Positions 28,444-37,486 of a stretch of 64,000 nt of DNA are shown here, one piece after another (within the stretch, counting starts at the first letter, position 1; the number at the start of each line of letters is the position of its first letter). The notes below the pieces were generated by a model. It ran no database searches and was not told where the DNA came from. It was given only the letters and a program-made list of their open reading frames with translations. The translations under genes were made by a program, and so were the position numbers. This DNA comes from Vibrio proteolyticus NBRC 13287 (GTDB lineage Bacteria; Pseudomonadota; Gammaproteobacteria; Enterobacterales; Vibrionaceae), in the NCBI RefSeq assembly GCF_000467125.1, contig NZ_BATJ01000010.1, forward strand, positions 124,001 to 188,000, written 5' to 3'.

Positions 28444-29988
28444 ATGGATATGAAGAAGCAAGACAAAGACACTCGCCTCCTCGATATGCTCATTATCGGT
28501 GGCGGAATTAACGGTGCCGGTATCGCCGCCGATGCAGCAGGTCGTGGTTTAACGGTTGGCCTGTTTGAAGCGAACGATTTTGCTTCTGCTACCTCGTCGG
28601 CCAGTTCAAAACTGATCCACGGAGGCCTGCGCTACCTGGAGCACTACGAGTTCCGTCTGGTTTCGGAAGCGCTCGCTGAACGCGAAGTGATCCTGAAAAA
28701 AGCCCCCCATGTGGCTCAGCCGATGCGCTTCCGCCTCCCCCATCGCCCTTACCTGCGCCCGGCCTGGATGATCCGTTGTGGTTTGTTCCTGTATGATCAC
28801 TTGGGCAAGCGCACGACACTGCCGGCGAGCCACACCGTGGATTTAGCCAAGTCCGGCCTGTTGAAAGAAGAGATGAAAGTCGGTTTCGAATACTCAGATT
28901 GCTGGGTAGACGACGCGCGCCTGGTACTGCTTAATATTCTGGCCGCACAAGAAAACGGCGCCGAAGTGGCCAACTACTGTAAAGTCGACAGCGCCGTCCG
29001 TGAACAAGGTATCTGGCGTGTCACCATCACCAATCAGATCACCGGTGAGCAGTTCGAACGTCGTGCCAAAGCCCTAGTCAATGCAGCGGGTCCTTGGGTC
29101 AAACAGTTCTTTGATGACGGTCTGCACTCACCGTCACCTCGCAACATCCGCTTGATCAAAGGCTCACACATTGTTGTGCCACGCGTACACGATGAAGAGC
29201 AGGCTTACATTCTGCAAAACAAAGACAACCGGATTGTGTTCGTTATCCCGTATATGGATGAGTTCTCGATCATCGGCACCACCGACGTAGAATACCAGGG
29301 CGATCCGCGTGAAGTGGCGATTGTGGACGATGAAGTTGACTACCTGATCGACATCGTTAACCAGCACTTCATCAAACAACTCAGCCGTGACGATGTGGTC
29401 TGGACATACAGTGGCGTCCGTCCTCTGTGCGATGATGAGTCGGATTCTCCTCAAGCCATTACACGTGACTACACGCTGGAACTTGAACAGGAGATGGACC
29501 AGGCGCCATTGTTGTCTATCTTTGGCGGCAAACTGACCACCTATCGTAAGCTTGGTGAAGCCGCGATGAAAAAACTGGAACCTTACTTTGCGAACATGGG
29601 CAAATCCTGGACCGCGAACGAAAGTCTGCCTGGCGGTAACTTCAGTTGCAGTCGCGCGCAACTTGCTCAGTCACTGCGTGATCAATACCCTTGGCTAACC
29701 GAAAAATTGGCGATGCGTTATGTGCGTCAGTTCGGTACTTACACGCGTAAGATGCTGGCCAACGTTGATACCCTGGAAGACATGGGAGAATGCTTTGCCG
29801 AAGGCGTTTACCAGCGTGAGATCGACTATCTGATCGACCATGAGCATGTTAAGACAGCCGATGACTTGCTGTGGCGTCGTACCAAGCTGGGCCTGTATCT
29901 GGATCAAACGGCTCAGCAAGCGGTCAGCGACTACATCAAAGCGCAGCATCCGGAAGATAAAGTACTCAGCCTGTGTAAGGTCAGCTAA
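28444..29988 (+). CDS. glpD: Aerobic glycerol-3-phosphate dehydrogenase
   Basis: This membrane-associated flavoenzyme oxidises glycerol 3-phosphate to dihydroxyacetone phosphate and feeds electrons to quinone. The 514-residue protein starts with the FAD-binding dinucleotide fold (DMLIIGGGINGAGIAADAAGRG) and contains SSASSKLIHGGLRYLE. An upstream frame adds 12 codons without support; the chosen ATG follows AAGG. It completes the glycerol pathway with glpF and glpK. Confidence 0.97.
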   Translation: MDMKKQDKDTRLLDMLIIGGGINGAGIAADAAGRGLTVGLFEANDFASATSSASSKLIHGGLRYLEHYEFRLVSEALAEREVILKKAPHVAQPMRFRLPHRPYLRPAWMIRCGLFLYDHLGKRTTLPASHTVDLAKSGLLKEEMKVGFEYSDCWVDDARLVLLNILAAQENGAEVANYCKVDSAVREQGIWRVTITNQITGEQFERRAKALVNAAGPWVKQFFDDGLHSPSPRNIRLIKGSHIVVPRVHDEEQAYILQNKDNRIVFVIPYMDEFSIIGTTDVEYQGDPREVAIVDDEVDYLIDIVNQHFIKQLSRDDVVWTYSGVRPLCDDESDSPQAITRDYTLELEQEMDQAPLLSIFGGKLTTYRKLGEAAMKKLEPYFANMGKSWTANESLPGGNFSCSRAQLAQSLRDQYPWLTEKLAMRYVRQFGTYTRKMLANVDTLEDMGECFAEGVYQREIDYLIDHEHVKTADDLLWRRTKLGLYLDQTAQQAVSDYIKAQHPEDKVLSLCKVS

Positions 29989-30012
29989 GTAAACTTATTG
30001 AAATCCTGTGTG

Positions 30013-30039
30013 AAAAGCCTGCAAATGCAGGCTTTTTTA
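30013..30039 (+). terminator. glpD terminator
   Basis: AAAAGCCTGC and GCAGGCTTTT with loop AAAT, followed by TT, about 25 bases past the glpD stop. Confidence 0.9.
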
Positions 30040-30126
30040 TTGGACAGTAATACGCCACACCTCCCATAATGCGACAGTACTCGACCACATTCATGACCGG
30101 CGAGCTGAACCAAAAAAGGAAGCGCT

Positions 30127-31062
30127 ATGGGATTTATGATTGAGCAGTGGGATTTCACCCCACAGCCTGCACAACGGCTGGAAGCGGACAGCAACGTCAT
30201 CCAAGCCAATCATTGGTATCACTGTGAACGTCAGCATCCGGACATCCGTGACTGGTTGCTGAACAATCAGATCCCCAAAAGTACGGTAAAACACCTGCTC
30301 GCTGATGAATCTCGTCCCTCTTTCCATCAGTACGATGAGCAAAATTTCATGCTGATCCTGCGGGGCATGAACATGAATCAGGATGCCGCCCCGGAAGACA
30401 TGCTCAGTGTTCGTATTCTGTTTTACAACGGAGCGTTGATCTCCACCCGCAAAGTCCCCTCGCGTGCCATTATGGAGATCCGTCAGGCTCTGGCTGAAGA
30501 GCGCGGCCCCAAACAACTGGCAGATCTGCTTATCCAGATCATCGATGGCCTCAATGGCAAAATTGATCAACATTTAGAAACGGTCGAAAACCGAGTGGAT
30601 GAGTTGGATATCGATGACGAAGACAGCCATGATATTATCCCAACCCAGAAAGCCTTGCTGGCCGTTAAACGCTTTATACGTCCACAGCAATACGCCATTC
30701 GGGATCTGGCCGAATCCGACGTAAGCTTGCTGGCCAGCCGGCCGCACCAGATCCGTTACGCGCTCAACAACATCACCCGCATCAACGAAACCATCGACTT
30801 CTACCTCGGTGAACTGGAGCTGTTTAAAGAAGAACTGCATCAACGCCATGAAGAGAAAGTCAGCCAGAACAGCTACCTGTTTACGGTTGTGGCTACGATT
30901 TTCCTACCCACCAGCTTCTTAACCGGGTTACTTGGGATCAACATCGGCGGGATGCCCGGCGTGGAATCGCCGATGGCCTTTACCTGGTTCTGTATCGCCC
31001 TGATCGCAATCTTTGGTGCAGAATGGTTGCTGCTGCGCCGACTGCGCTTTGTCGGCAAATAA
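30127..31062 (+). CDS. zntB: ZntB-type divalent metal transporter (CorA family)
   Basis: This 311-residue inner-membrane protein has a long cytosolic N-terminal domain and two C-terminal membrane helices (about 250-270 and 282-302). Between them the signature is GINIGGMPG, the GIN form seen in ZntB rather than the GMN form of magnesium CorA, so a role in zinc transport is favoured. The ribosome site AAGGAAG precedes the ATG. Its neighbours give no functional clue. Confidence 0.88.
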   Translation: MGFMIEQWDFTPQPAQRLEADSNVIQANHWYHCERQHPDIRDWLLNNQIPKSTVKHLLADESRPSFHQYDEQNFMLILRGMNMNQDAAPEDMLSVRILFYNGALISTRKVPSRAIMEIRQALAEERGPKQLADLLIQIIDGLNGKIDQHLETVENRVDELDIDDEDSHDIIPTQKALLAVKRFIRPQQYAIRDLAESDVSLLASRPHQIRYALNNITRINETIDFYLGELELFKEELHQRHEEKVSQNSYLFTVVATIFLPTSFLTGLLGINIGGMPGVESPMAFTWFCIALIAIFGAEWLLLRRLRFVGK

Positions 31063-31090
31063 CGCCTCGACGACGCAATCACCGAGGCGT
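31062..31090. terminator. Weak convergent hairpin between zntB and nnrS
   Basis: ACGCCTCG (31062-31069) and CGAGGCGT (31083-31090) form an 8-bp stem around a 13-base loop. No U-run follows on either strand, so termination is uncertain. Confidence 0.35.
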
Positions 31091-31119
31091 ATTGCTGAGA
31101 ATGGCAATACGCCCGGCCT

Positions 31120-32304
31120 CTAGCCTGGATGTCCGTCCTGACGCGGCGTTACCAGCATGTAACCGAAGCGCCACAGATACAGTCCGAACGCCAGTACCCA
31201 AAGAGCGGCACTGATGTCTAGCCACCACATCATAAACTGGGGCAGCAACGCCACACCCAGCCCGCGAACCAGCGCCGCCAGCACAATCGCTGCGAATGCG
31301 AGACGCATATCCGGCCCCTGATAAATGGCCCGTCCGGTGTGCCCCATAGTCACACGTGCGATCATAGCCAGAATGACCCCACCCAGCGCGCCAATGGCAA
31401 ACAGGTGAATCATGTTGTGCTGCGCCAACGGATTGGACCACAAGCCGCGCATCAACAAGCTCAGAGGCAAACACAAATAACCGGCGTGCAGCGACCAGAC
31501 CAGCGGCTCGCTCAAGGTTGTCCAAGGTCTCCAACGCCACATTCTCACCAGTTGCGCTGCGCCAGCCAACACCATCAGTCCGCGCCCGAGTTCAGCAAAG
31601 GCCAGCGGAAAGAAACTCAGCACAAACAAGGCCACCAACGGCAGATTCGCCGCCCACTCCAGCCATGCTAACGGCTGGGCTTTGTCGAACTGAAAACGGC
31701 GTGCGGTAAAGAACGGAATCACCCTCGCCCCCATCACCGACAACAACAGAGTGAACCACCACAACATCGCCTGCCACACTGCAGCACTGCTGAACGGCGG
31801 CATGCCTTTGATCGTGGCGTAGGCTGCAAAATTCGCCACCAGCGCCAGTAACAACAAAGGCACAAAAAACAGATTCCGCCATCCACGCGCTTTGACCACC
31901 CGACTTCCCACCTCCACAGCCACCAAGAGTAAGAACAGCGCCTCAATGGAGGAAATCAGCCACAACGGCGTCGGAGTCCAGAACAAAATACGCGGCGCCA
32001 GCCACAGCCCCACTAACAGCGCCAAACGGTAATGCTTGGTGCCATTGATGCCAGTCCAGTTTTGCACCGCAGTCAACACGAACCCGGCGACTATGGCCAT
32101 GGCGAAACCAAACAACATTTCGTGCACGTGCCACCACAACGCCGGGACACGCAACCATTCGGGTTGTCCATGCTGAAACATCCACACCCAGAGAGGAATG
32201 GCAATCAGCGCGTACGTCGAACCAAGCAGGAAAAAAGGACGAAATCCCAAGCGCAACCACGCCGGGATCTTTTCTTCAACGCGTTTATCAGTAATATTGA
32301 GCAA
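31120..32304 (-). CDS. nnrS: NnrS, nitric oxide stress membrane protein
   Basis: This protein of about 394 residues is a haem- and copper-containing polytopic membrane protein family member with about 12 hydrophobic spans; in V. cholerae it helps growth under nitric oxide. The start of homology, LNITDKRVEEKIPAWLRLGFRPFFL, fits a TTG start with GGAG seven bases upstream; an in-frame ATG ten codons earlier is the alternative. The upstream region holds a sigma-54 promoter and two NorR-type sites, which agrees with NorR control described in V. cholerae. norR is not in the window. Confidence 0.92.
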   Translation of the reverse strand: MLNITDKRVEEKIPAWLRLGFRPFFLLGSTYALIAIPLWVWMFQHGQPEWLRVPALWWHVHEMLFGFAMAIVAGFVLTAVQNWTGINGTKHYRLALLVGLWLAPRILFWTPTPLWLISSIEALFLLLVAVEVGSRVVKARGWRNLFFVPLLLLALVANFAAYATIKGMPPFSSAAVWQAMLWWFTLLLSVMGARVIPFFTARRFQFDKAQPLAWLEWAANLPLVALFVLSFFPLAFAELGRGLMVLAGAAQLVRMWRWRPWTTLSEPLVWSLHAGYLCLPLSLLMRGLWSNPLAQHNMIHLFAIGALGGVILAMIARVTMGHTGRAIYQGPDMRLAFAAIVLAALVRGLGVALLPQFMMWWLDISAALWVLAFGLYLWRFGYMLVTPRQDGHPG

Positions 32305-32362
32305 GACGGAACTCCAAAGCAGCCAGTCAGGCATTGACCATCATAAAAACTTATCTGACCAA

Positions 32363-32378
32363 TGCAGCTTTTGTTCCA
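32363..32378 (-). promoter_or_regulatory. Sigma-54 promoter of nnrS
   Basis: On the minus strand TGGAACAAAAGCTGCA has the -24 GG and -12 GC doublets at exactly the sigma-54 interval (consensus TGGCAC-N5-TTGCA). It is about 60 bases upstream of the nnrS start, with the enhancer-like sites further upstream. Confidence 0.75.
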
Positions 32379-32421
32379 ACTAAACAAAACCAAGAGAATC
32401 AATACATTGAATGACAGTGTG

Positions 32422-32457
32422 GTCATATTGACTCAACCAAAAACAAGTCAATATGAC
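32422..32457 (-). promoter_or_regulatory. Paired NorR-type enhancer sites
   Basis: GTCATATTGAC (32422-32432) and GTCAATATGAC (32447-32457) are reverse complements of each other, and each fits the NorR core GT-N7-AC. Centres are 25 bases apart. They lie about 55-95 bases upstream of the -12 element, the usual place for a sigma-54 activator. Confidence 0.72.
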
Positions 32458-32505
32458 TCGATGGAATCAATAAAACCTTCTCAGCCGACTCACAAGGAAA
32501 TTACC

Positions 32506-33057
32506 ATGTACATTTTTGGCTACGGAAGCCTGATTAACGCCGCCTCTCGTCAACTTACAGGCCAGACTGGCCAGGCCATTCCGGCGATCGCGCATGGATT
32601 GGTGCGCTACTGGGGGAAAATTGATGACAGCTACACCCTGTCGCCACTGGTGGTTAACCGAGGAGAAGGTCAGGTCAATGGCGTTTTGCTTGATATCGAT
32701 CCGGCAGCGTTGGAAGAGTTTGACCGCCGCGAGCGAGGATATCACCGCGTCGCCATCGATGCAGAGCAAATAGAAGCCGAGCATCACTTCGAACGCGGAC
32801 AAACCATCTGGGTATACGTTAAAGACACACCTGAGCCACCTTGCTCGCTCAGCCCAATCATGCAGACGTACGTTGATACTGTCCTGGCCGGCTGTCTGAA
32901 CGTGTCCGCCCAATTTGCCCGTCACTTTGTAGAACATACGGTGGGTTGGCACTTCCCTCTGGAAAATGACCGTCAGGCTCCCAAATACGGTAACCTCGCC
33001 GGTGTGGAAGCCCACCATCAACCCGTGATTGACGCCTTGTTGGCCGAAGTTCGCTAA
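32506..33057 (+). CDS. Gamma-glutamylcyclotransferase-like protein
   Basis: This 183-residue protein of the GGCT fold has the nucleotide-like loop YGSLIN at residues 5-10 and the conserved acidic stretch EEFDRRERGYHRV. Family members cleave gamma-glutamyl amines or peptides to 5-oxoproline, or are of unknown function. I chose the ATG after AAGGAAA; the frame is open 48 codons upstream over the nnrS control region. It is divergent from nnrS. Confidence 0.85.
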   Translation: MYIFGYGSLINAASRQLTGQTGQAIPAIAHGLVRYWGKIDDSYTLSPLVVNRGEGQVNGVLLDIDPAALEEFDRRERGYHRVAIDAEQIEAEHHFERGQTIWVYVKDTPEPPCSLSPIMQTYVDTVLAGCLNVSAQFARHFVEHTVGWHFPLENDRQAPKYGNLAGVEAHHQPVIDALLAEVR

Positions 33058-33070
33058 ATGATATCGCGGC

Positions 33071-34162
33071 TCAACATGACGATGTGCGACTGAGCAGCCA
33101 TTTCACGCTGAACCAGATCAACAGCGTCGCCGCCGCGGCCACATAACCATCCACGGCATAATGCCAGGCCAGATGAACTGAGCCTACTTGTATCAATGCG
33201 GCGTAGCCCCACATCACCCATCCGAGGCGTTTATTCACCTGATAAGCGCCCAGTGCGAACAACACCGCCGAAGCAACGTGCATGCTCGGCATAGCCGAGA
33301 TCCCGGAGCCTAGCTGCGTTCCACGATGAGTATGTGCCTGCCAAAGCAGATCCTGAACATTGAGCGCCCAGAGTTCAAAAAACTGCGCCGACTTGAGGGC
33401 AAGGTTTTGCTGTTCGAGTAACGCCATTAAGGGCTGATAGCTGCTGTTAGCCGGCTCAAGCAGTTGAATAAAACATGGCCCGGCGGACGACAGCGCAATC
33501 GCCAGCAGATTCCCCAGCACAAACCAGCACACCAGCAAACTGAGCAAAAACTGCAACCGCAAACGTTGCTGACGACACACGCAGACAAAATACAGAAAAC
33601 TGCCCCACAAAAAGAAAAACCACAGGTGATACAACACATTCAAAAACAGGGATGCGTACTGATTGGCAAACACGGCATGTGTCAGTTGCCATGGATCCAC
33701 GCCGCCATGCAGCCATTGATCCCAACGATAAAACATCTCATCAAGCTGGAATGGTTGCAGCTCGGGAATGATCTCTTTGATGTAGGTGTAATTGGCGAAA
33801 CAGATGTTGAGCAGCAGGATCCTGACCGCAAACGTGATCGGTCGGTTCAGAGGCCACACCATAGCCTTCACGGCCTGATAAAATTTCAGAAACGGCCTCG
33901 GCTCGCGCTGAAACATCAGACGAAAATAGTAGTAAATCACCCAACAGATAAACGTCGCGCTCAGGCAGGTTGAGATCAGGCTGAGGTACACATCAAACTG
34001 GTACTGATAGACGATGCGTTCGCGGTTGAACCACACTATCACCGCCGTGACCAGAGACGAAAACAGCACAAACCAATACAGCAGTCGATCCTGGTATAAG
34101 TCCATTCTGACTGCCTGCCAATCCACCTGAAGATTAAGTTTGCTGCGACTAAGCTCGGCCAC
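33071..34162 (-). CDS. PAP2-superfamily membrane phosphatase
   Basis: This 363-residue protein has about eight membrane spans and a PAP2-type active site: SAMPSMH then HLAWHYAVD, with both histidines and the aspartate. This form resembles inositolphosphorylceramide synthase-like PAP2 proteins. The substrate, probably a lipid phosphate or diacylglycerol-linked headgroup, is unknown. It starts with GTG (ribosome site GGCGGAGG). It lies 27 bases downstream of a LysR gene. Confidence 0.8.
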   Translation of the reverse strand: MAELSRSKLNLQVDWQAVRMDLYQDRLLYWFVLFSSLVTAVIVWFNRERIVYQYQFDVYLSLISTCLSATFICWVIYYYFRLMFQREPRPFLKFYQAVKAMVWPLNRPITFAVRILLLNICFANYTYIKEIIPELQPFQLDEMFYRWDQWLHGGVDPWQLTHAVFANQYASLFLNVLYHLWFFFLWGSFLYFVCVCRQQRLRLQFLLSLLVCWFVLGNLLAIALSSAGPCFIQLLEPANSSYQPLMALLEQQNLALKSAQFFELWALNVQDLLWQAHTHRGTQLGSGISAMPSMHVASAVLFALGAYQVNKRLGWVMWGYAALIQVGSVHLAWHYAVDGYVAAAATLLIWFSVKWLLSRTSSC

Positions 34163-34188
34163 TGAGCCTCCGCCTTGGTATCCTTACC

Positions 34189-35136
34189 TTATTTCAGTGT
34201 AGTCTTTTTCTCGCCATTGTCGCCCAGACGCGCTTGCACCAGTTGTCTTAACCAACCGCTTTTGTCATCCAGTGTGCGGGCTTTCAGCCACAGCATCGAA
34301 ATGTCAAAATCCCCCACCACCACAGGAGGCGGAGCAAACGCGAGCGCATCATCAAACCCACTCGCCAATGCCATTTGTCTGGGCACAATAGCCACCAGAG
34401 GTCGGCGACTGAGCAAACTGCGAATGGTCAGAAAATTGCGCGACGCCACCGTCACACGACGTGTCAGTCCATGCTCTGCTAGACTGGCGTCCACCGGCGT
34501 GCCTAGCTGACCATCGGGGCTGACCAGCGCCTGCTCGATTGAAGCAAACGTCGCAACATCATCAAGCGCCTCCATAGGGACGCAGTTGGGGTCAAACAGA
34601 CACACGTGCTGCTCGGTATAGAGCCACTGAGTCTCAAAAGCCTCAGCGGGCTTCGCAATGCTGCCAATCACCAAATCCAGCTTGTCCTCCTCCACCACTT
34701 TTTGGTAATTGTGACGATTGACATTCACAAAGCTCACCTGAGCCTGAGGGGCTGCAGTGTGAATCGCATCATACAGATCCGGCGCATAAATAAACTCGGC
34801 ATAATCGGTCAACCCGATTCGGCAGACTCCCTGATATTCAGCCGGAATAAATTCCGGCACGGTCAGCAATTCACTCTGGACGGTGCAGAGGATCCGTTCA
34901 ATGATCGGCGCCAACTGGTGCGCGACCTCCGTCGGCTCCATGAGATAACCCCGACGCTCAAACAACGGATTGTTCAGCCATTGCCTCAGACGCGACAAAC
35001 TGTGGCTCATGGCCGACTGGCTGACATGACACTGCTCCGCAGCCAGACTCACACTACGATACTGATAGAGAAACGAAAAACTGACCAGCAAATTAAGATC
35101 AATACTTCTCCAGTTGATATCCGTACGCATTTTCAC
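34189..35136 (-). CDS. LysR-family regulator next to chrA
   Basis: This 315-residue LysR protein has a helix-turn-helix at about 20-65 (SLAAEQCHVSQSAMSHSLSRLRQWLNNPLFER), followed by an effector domain of the NodD/LeuO-like type. GTG at 35136 and ATG at 35130 are both possible starts, giving 315 or 313 residues. It is divergent from chrA across 100 bases and upstream of the PAP2 gene, so either neighbour could be its target. Confidence 0.88.
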   Translation of the reverse strand: MKMRTDINWRSIDLNLLVSFSFLYQYRSVSLAAEQCHVSQSAMSHSLSRLRQWLNNPLFERRGYLMEPTEVAHQLAPIIERILCTVQSELLTVPEFIPAEYQGVCRIGLTDYAEFIYAPDLYDAIHTAAPQAQVSFVNVNRHNYQKVVEEDKLDLVIGSIAKPAEAFETQWLYTEQHVCLFDPNCVPMEALDDVATFASIEQALVSPDGQLGTPVDASLAEHGLTRRVTVASRNFLTIRSLLSRRPLVAIVPRQMALASGFDDALAFAPPPVVVGDFDISMLWLKARTLDDKSGWLRQLVQARLGDNGEKKTTLK

Positions 35137-35236
35137 AATATCCCATCTTATTCATGTTAATTATCTAAACTATTAATTTGAGTCATTATAAAGCAAGCCT
35201 TAGATTAAGCCTGTTGTTCATGTTCAGAGAGTCATC

Positions 35237-36385
35237 ATGTTCTCAATTTTCAAAACCTTTTTTGCGCTCGGTTGGATAAGTTTTGGCGGACCAGCGGCGC
35301 ACATCGGCTACTTCCGGACAACCTTCGTTGAAAAACTGAAGTGGCTGGACGATCACGAATACGCACAACTGGTGGCGCTGAGTCAGTTTCTGCCTGGTCC
35401 CGGCTCCAGTCAGGTAGGTTTCGCTCTGGGGTATAAACGCGGTGGTTTGGCGGGCGCATGTCTGGCTTTTATCGGTTTTACACTGCCCTCTGTTCTGTTG
35501 ATGCTATTACTGGCAACGCTCAGCAGCCAGTTCACCGATGCCAGCCTGTTTCACCATGCGGTACACGGGCTGAAATTGCTGGCCGTAGTAGTGGTTGCCG
35601 ATGCTACGCTTGGCATGTATCGCAACTTTTGCCAGAACCGCCTCACCGTCACGCTGTGTCTGTTCACTGCCATCACCTTATTACTGGTGCCAGGACTATG
35701 GGCTCAAATCACCGTACTGGTCGGCTCGGCCGTGATCGGTGTGCGATATCTTAGTCAAAGACCGGATTCGACGGAGGCTCAAGAGACACTATCGACGAAC
35801 ATCCTTCCCCTATTCTTGTTTGCTACGTTACTGATTGCGCTCCCCTGGCTCGCCAATCTCAATCCGGCACTAGCACTGTTCAGCCACTTTTATCAAGCTG
35901 GCAGTCTGGTGTTTGGCGGTGGTCACGTAGTATTGCCGCTGTTGCAAAACCTCATCGGCGAACAACTCTCCCGTGATGTCTTTCTGACCGGCTACGCCGC
36001 CGCTCAGGCGGTTCCGGGCCCGATGTTTACTTTTGCCACTTACCTGGGGTTTGAACTGCTACCCGATACTCCACTGCTCGGTGCCCTTCTGGCCACTCTG
36101 GCGGTTTTTCTACCGGGATTTCTGCTGCTGCTCGGAGTACTGAAAAACTGGCAGCTTCTGGCCCGCCGGCCGGCTATCTCAGGTGCGGTGAACGGAGTAA
36201 ATGCATCCGTGGTGGGCTTGTTGTTATCTGCGTTATACACGCCAGTGTTCACCAGCGCCGTCTCGGCTCCCCTGGATTTGGCGATGGTGTTGCTGGGCGT
36301 TTACCTGCTTAAACAGTGGCGCCTGCCGATTGTCTGGATGGTGGCGTTGTTTATTTTTAGCGGGCTGATACTCGGTAGTTTTTAA
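35237..36385 (+). CDS. chrA: ChrA-type chromate transporter
   Basis: This 382-residue inner-membrane protein has two homologous CHR halves: the first starts SFGGPAAHIGYF and has QFLPGPGSSQVGFALG, the second has FGGGHVVLPLL and QAVPGPMFTFATYLG. Long two-domain CHR proteins export chromate in exchange for protons or act on other oxyanions. The divergent LysR gene is its probable regulator. A bidirectional terminator separates it from tadD. Confidence 0.92.
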   Translation: MFSIFKTFFALGWISFGGPAAHIGYFRTTFVEKLKWLDDHEYAQLVALSQFLPGPGSSQVGFALGYKRGGLAGACLAFIGFTLPSVLLMLLLATLSSQFTDASLFHHAVHGLKLLAVVVVADATLGMYRNFCQNRLTVTLCLFTAITLLLVPGLWAQITVLVGSAVIGVRYLSQRPDSTEAQETLSTNILPLFLFATLLIALPWLANLNPALALFSHFYQAGSLVFGGGHVVLPLLQNLIGEQLSRDVFLTGYAAAQAVPGPMFTFATYLGFELLPDTPLLGALLATLAVFLPGFLLLLGVLKNWQLLARRPAISGAVNGVNASVVGLLLSALYTPVFTSAVSAPLDLAMVLLGVYLLKQWRLPIVWMVALFIFSGLILGSF

Positions 36386-36414
36386 GCGTTCGCGTACACA
36401 CCCACCGCCAAACA

Positions 36415-36446
36415 AATAAAAAGGAGAGCCGATGCTCTCCTTTTTG
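36415..36446. terminator. Bidirectional terminator between chrA and the tad operon
   Basis: AAAAAGGAGAGC and GCTCTCCTTTTT (36418-36445) form a 12-bp stem with loop CGAT. A- and T-runs on the two sides allow termination of both converging units. Confidence 0.88.
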
Positions 36447-36475
36447 ACGGTTGGAATCACCGAATGATCCTGATT

Positions 36476-37477
36476 TCAGGTTTTGATGTCCATTTCACGC
36501 ACTTCAGCCAGCGCCCGTTCAAGATTTTCGTTGGCCACCGGATAGTATGACGGACTCTTGTCTATCGCTTCCTGGAGATAAGGGATCGCCTCTTCGGGAC
36601 GATCTTGCAAGATCAGAAAATAACCAATGTTATTAAGCGCTTCCGGTTCACTCATATGACGGCTGAAAATATTCAGCGCCTGACGCATCTTACCTTTGGA
36701 AATGTAGATCAACGCCAAGTTATTGATCGCCCGTTCATTGCCCGGATCCAAACTCAACGCCCGGTTGGTATATTGCTCTGCATCGTTGTATTCATCCGAC
36801 ATGTAGTATGAATACCCGAGATTCACCAACGCGCTGACATTCTGGGCATTCGCCGACAAGGCTTTATTGTAAAGGCTTTGCGCCAGCACATGCTCGTCTT
36901 TGACATCATACAATACCCCAATCCCCACCAGTGCTTTCAGCGGTGATTTGGCGTCTTCTTTCAATTGCGCCACTTTGTCTTCATTGAGATTACTCAACGT
37001 CAGATCCGGTTTGCCACCCAGGCGAATCTGGTCCGCATTAATCGCTTTGAGGAAATACCCCATCGCTTCATCTTTGCGACCCTGCTTGGCGTACATGACT
37101 CCCAGCTCTTCCAATGATCCGGGAAAGTTCGGATTGGCATCGATCGACGCTAGAAATGCCTTTTCCGCCAGTGCATTGTCTTCGCGGGTCAGGTGAATAC
37201 GACCAATGGTATACAGCGTTTGATCTTTGTATTGTGCATTCTGAAATGACAGCGAACGTATGTACTCATACAGCGCCAGATCCACGTTTTTCTTGGATAA
37301 CGCGACATCACCCCGGGTGATGGCTTCTTTCTCCGTTTTGGGCGGCGCATCGCTGGTCAGCGAGTCCACCGGTTTACCGGCATAAAGCGTATCGTCAAAA
37401 TTCGGACCTTGTGGTCCTGTGCTACACGCTGTCAGTACACCGAGGGTGATGACAACCATTCCCTTTTTCATCCACAT
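36476..37477 (-). CDS. tadD: TadD-like TPR lipoprotein of the Tad pilus
   Basis: This 333-residue protein is predicted to be a lipoprotein: MWMKKGMVVITLGVLTACSTG ends in the lipobox LTAC. The rest is tetratricopeptide repeats (from about residue 80 to 320). TadD proteins help assemble the outer-membrane secretin. It is the last gene of the locus, following tadC, and ends at the bidirectional terminator. Confidence 0.9.
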   Translation of the reverse strand: MWMKKGMVVITLGVLTACSTGPQGPNFDDTLYAGKPVDSLTSDAPPKTEKEAITRGDVALSKKNVDLALYEYIRSLSFQNAQYKDQTLYTIGRIHLTREDNALAEKAFLASIDANPNFPGSLEELGVMYAKQGRKDEAMGYFLKAINADQIRLGGKPDLTLSNLNEDKVAQLKEDAKSPLKALVGIGVLYDVKDEHVLAQSLYNKALSANAQNVSALVNLGYSYYMSDEYNDAEQYTNRALSLDPGNERAINNLALIYISKGKMRQALNIFSRHMSEPEALNNIGYFLILQDRPEEAIPYLQEAIDKSPSYYPVANENLERALAEVREMDIKT

Positions 37478-37486
37478 AACGCCCCC

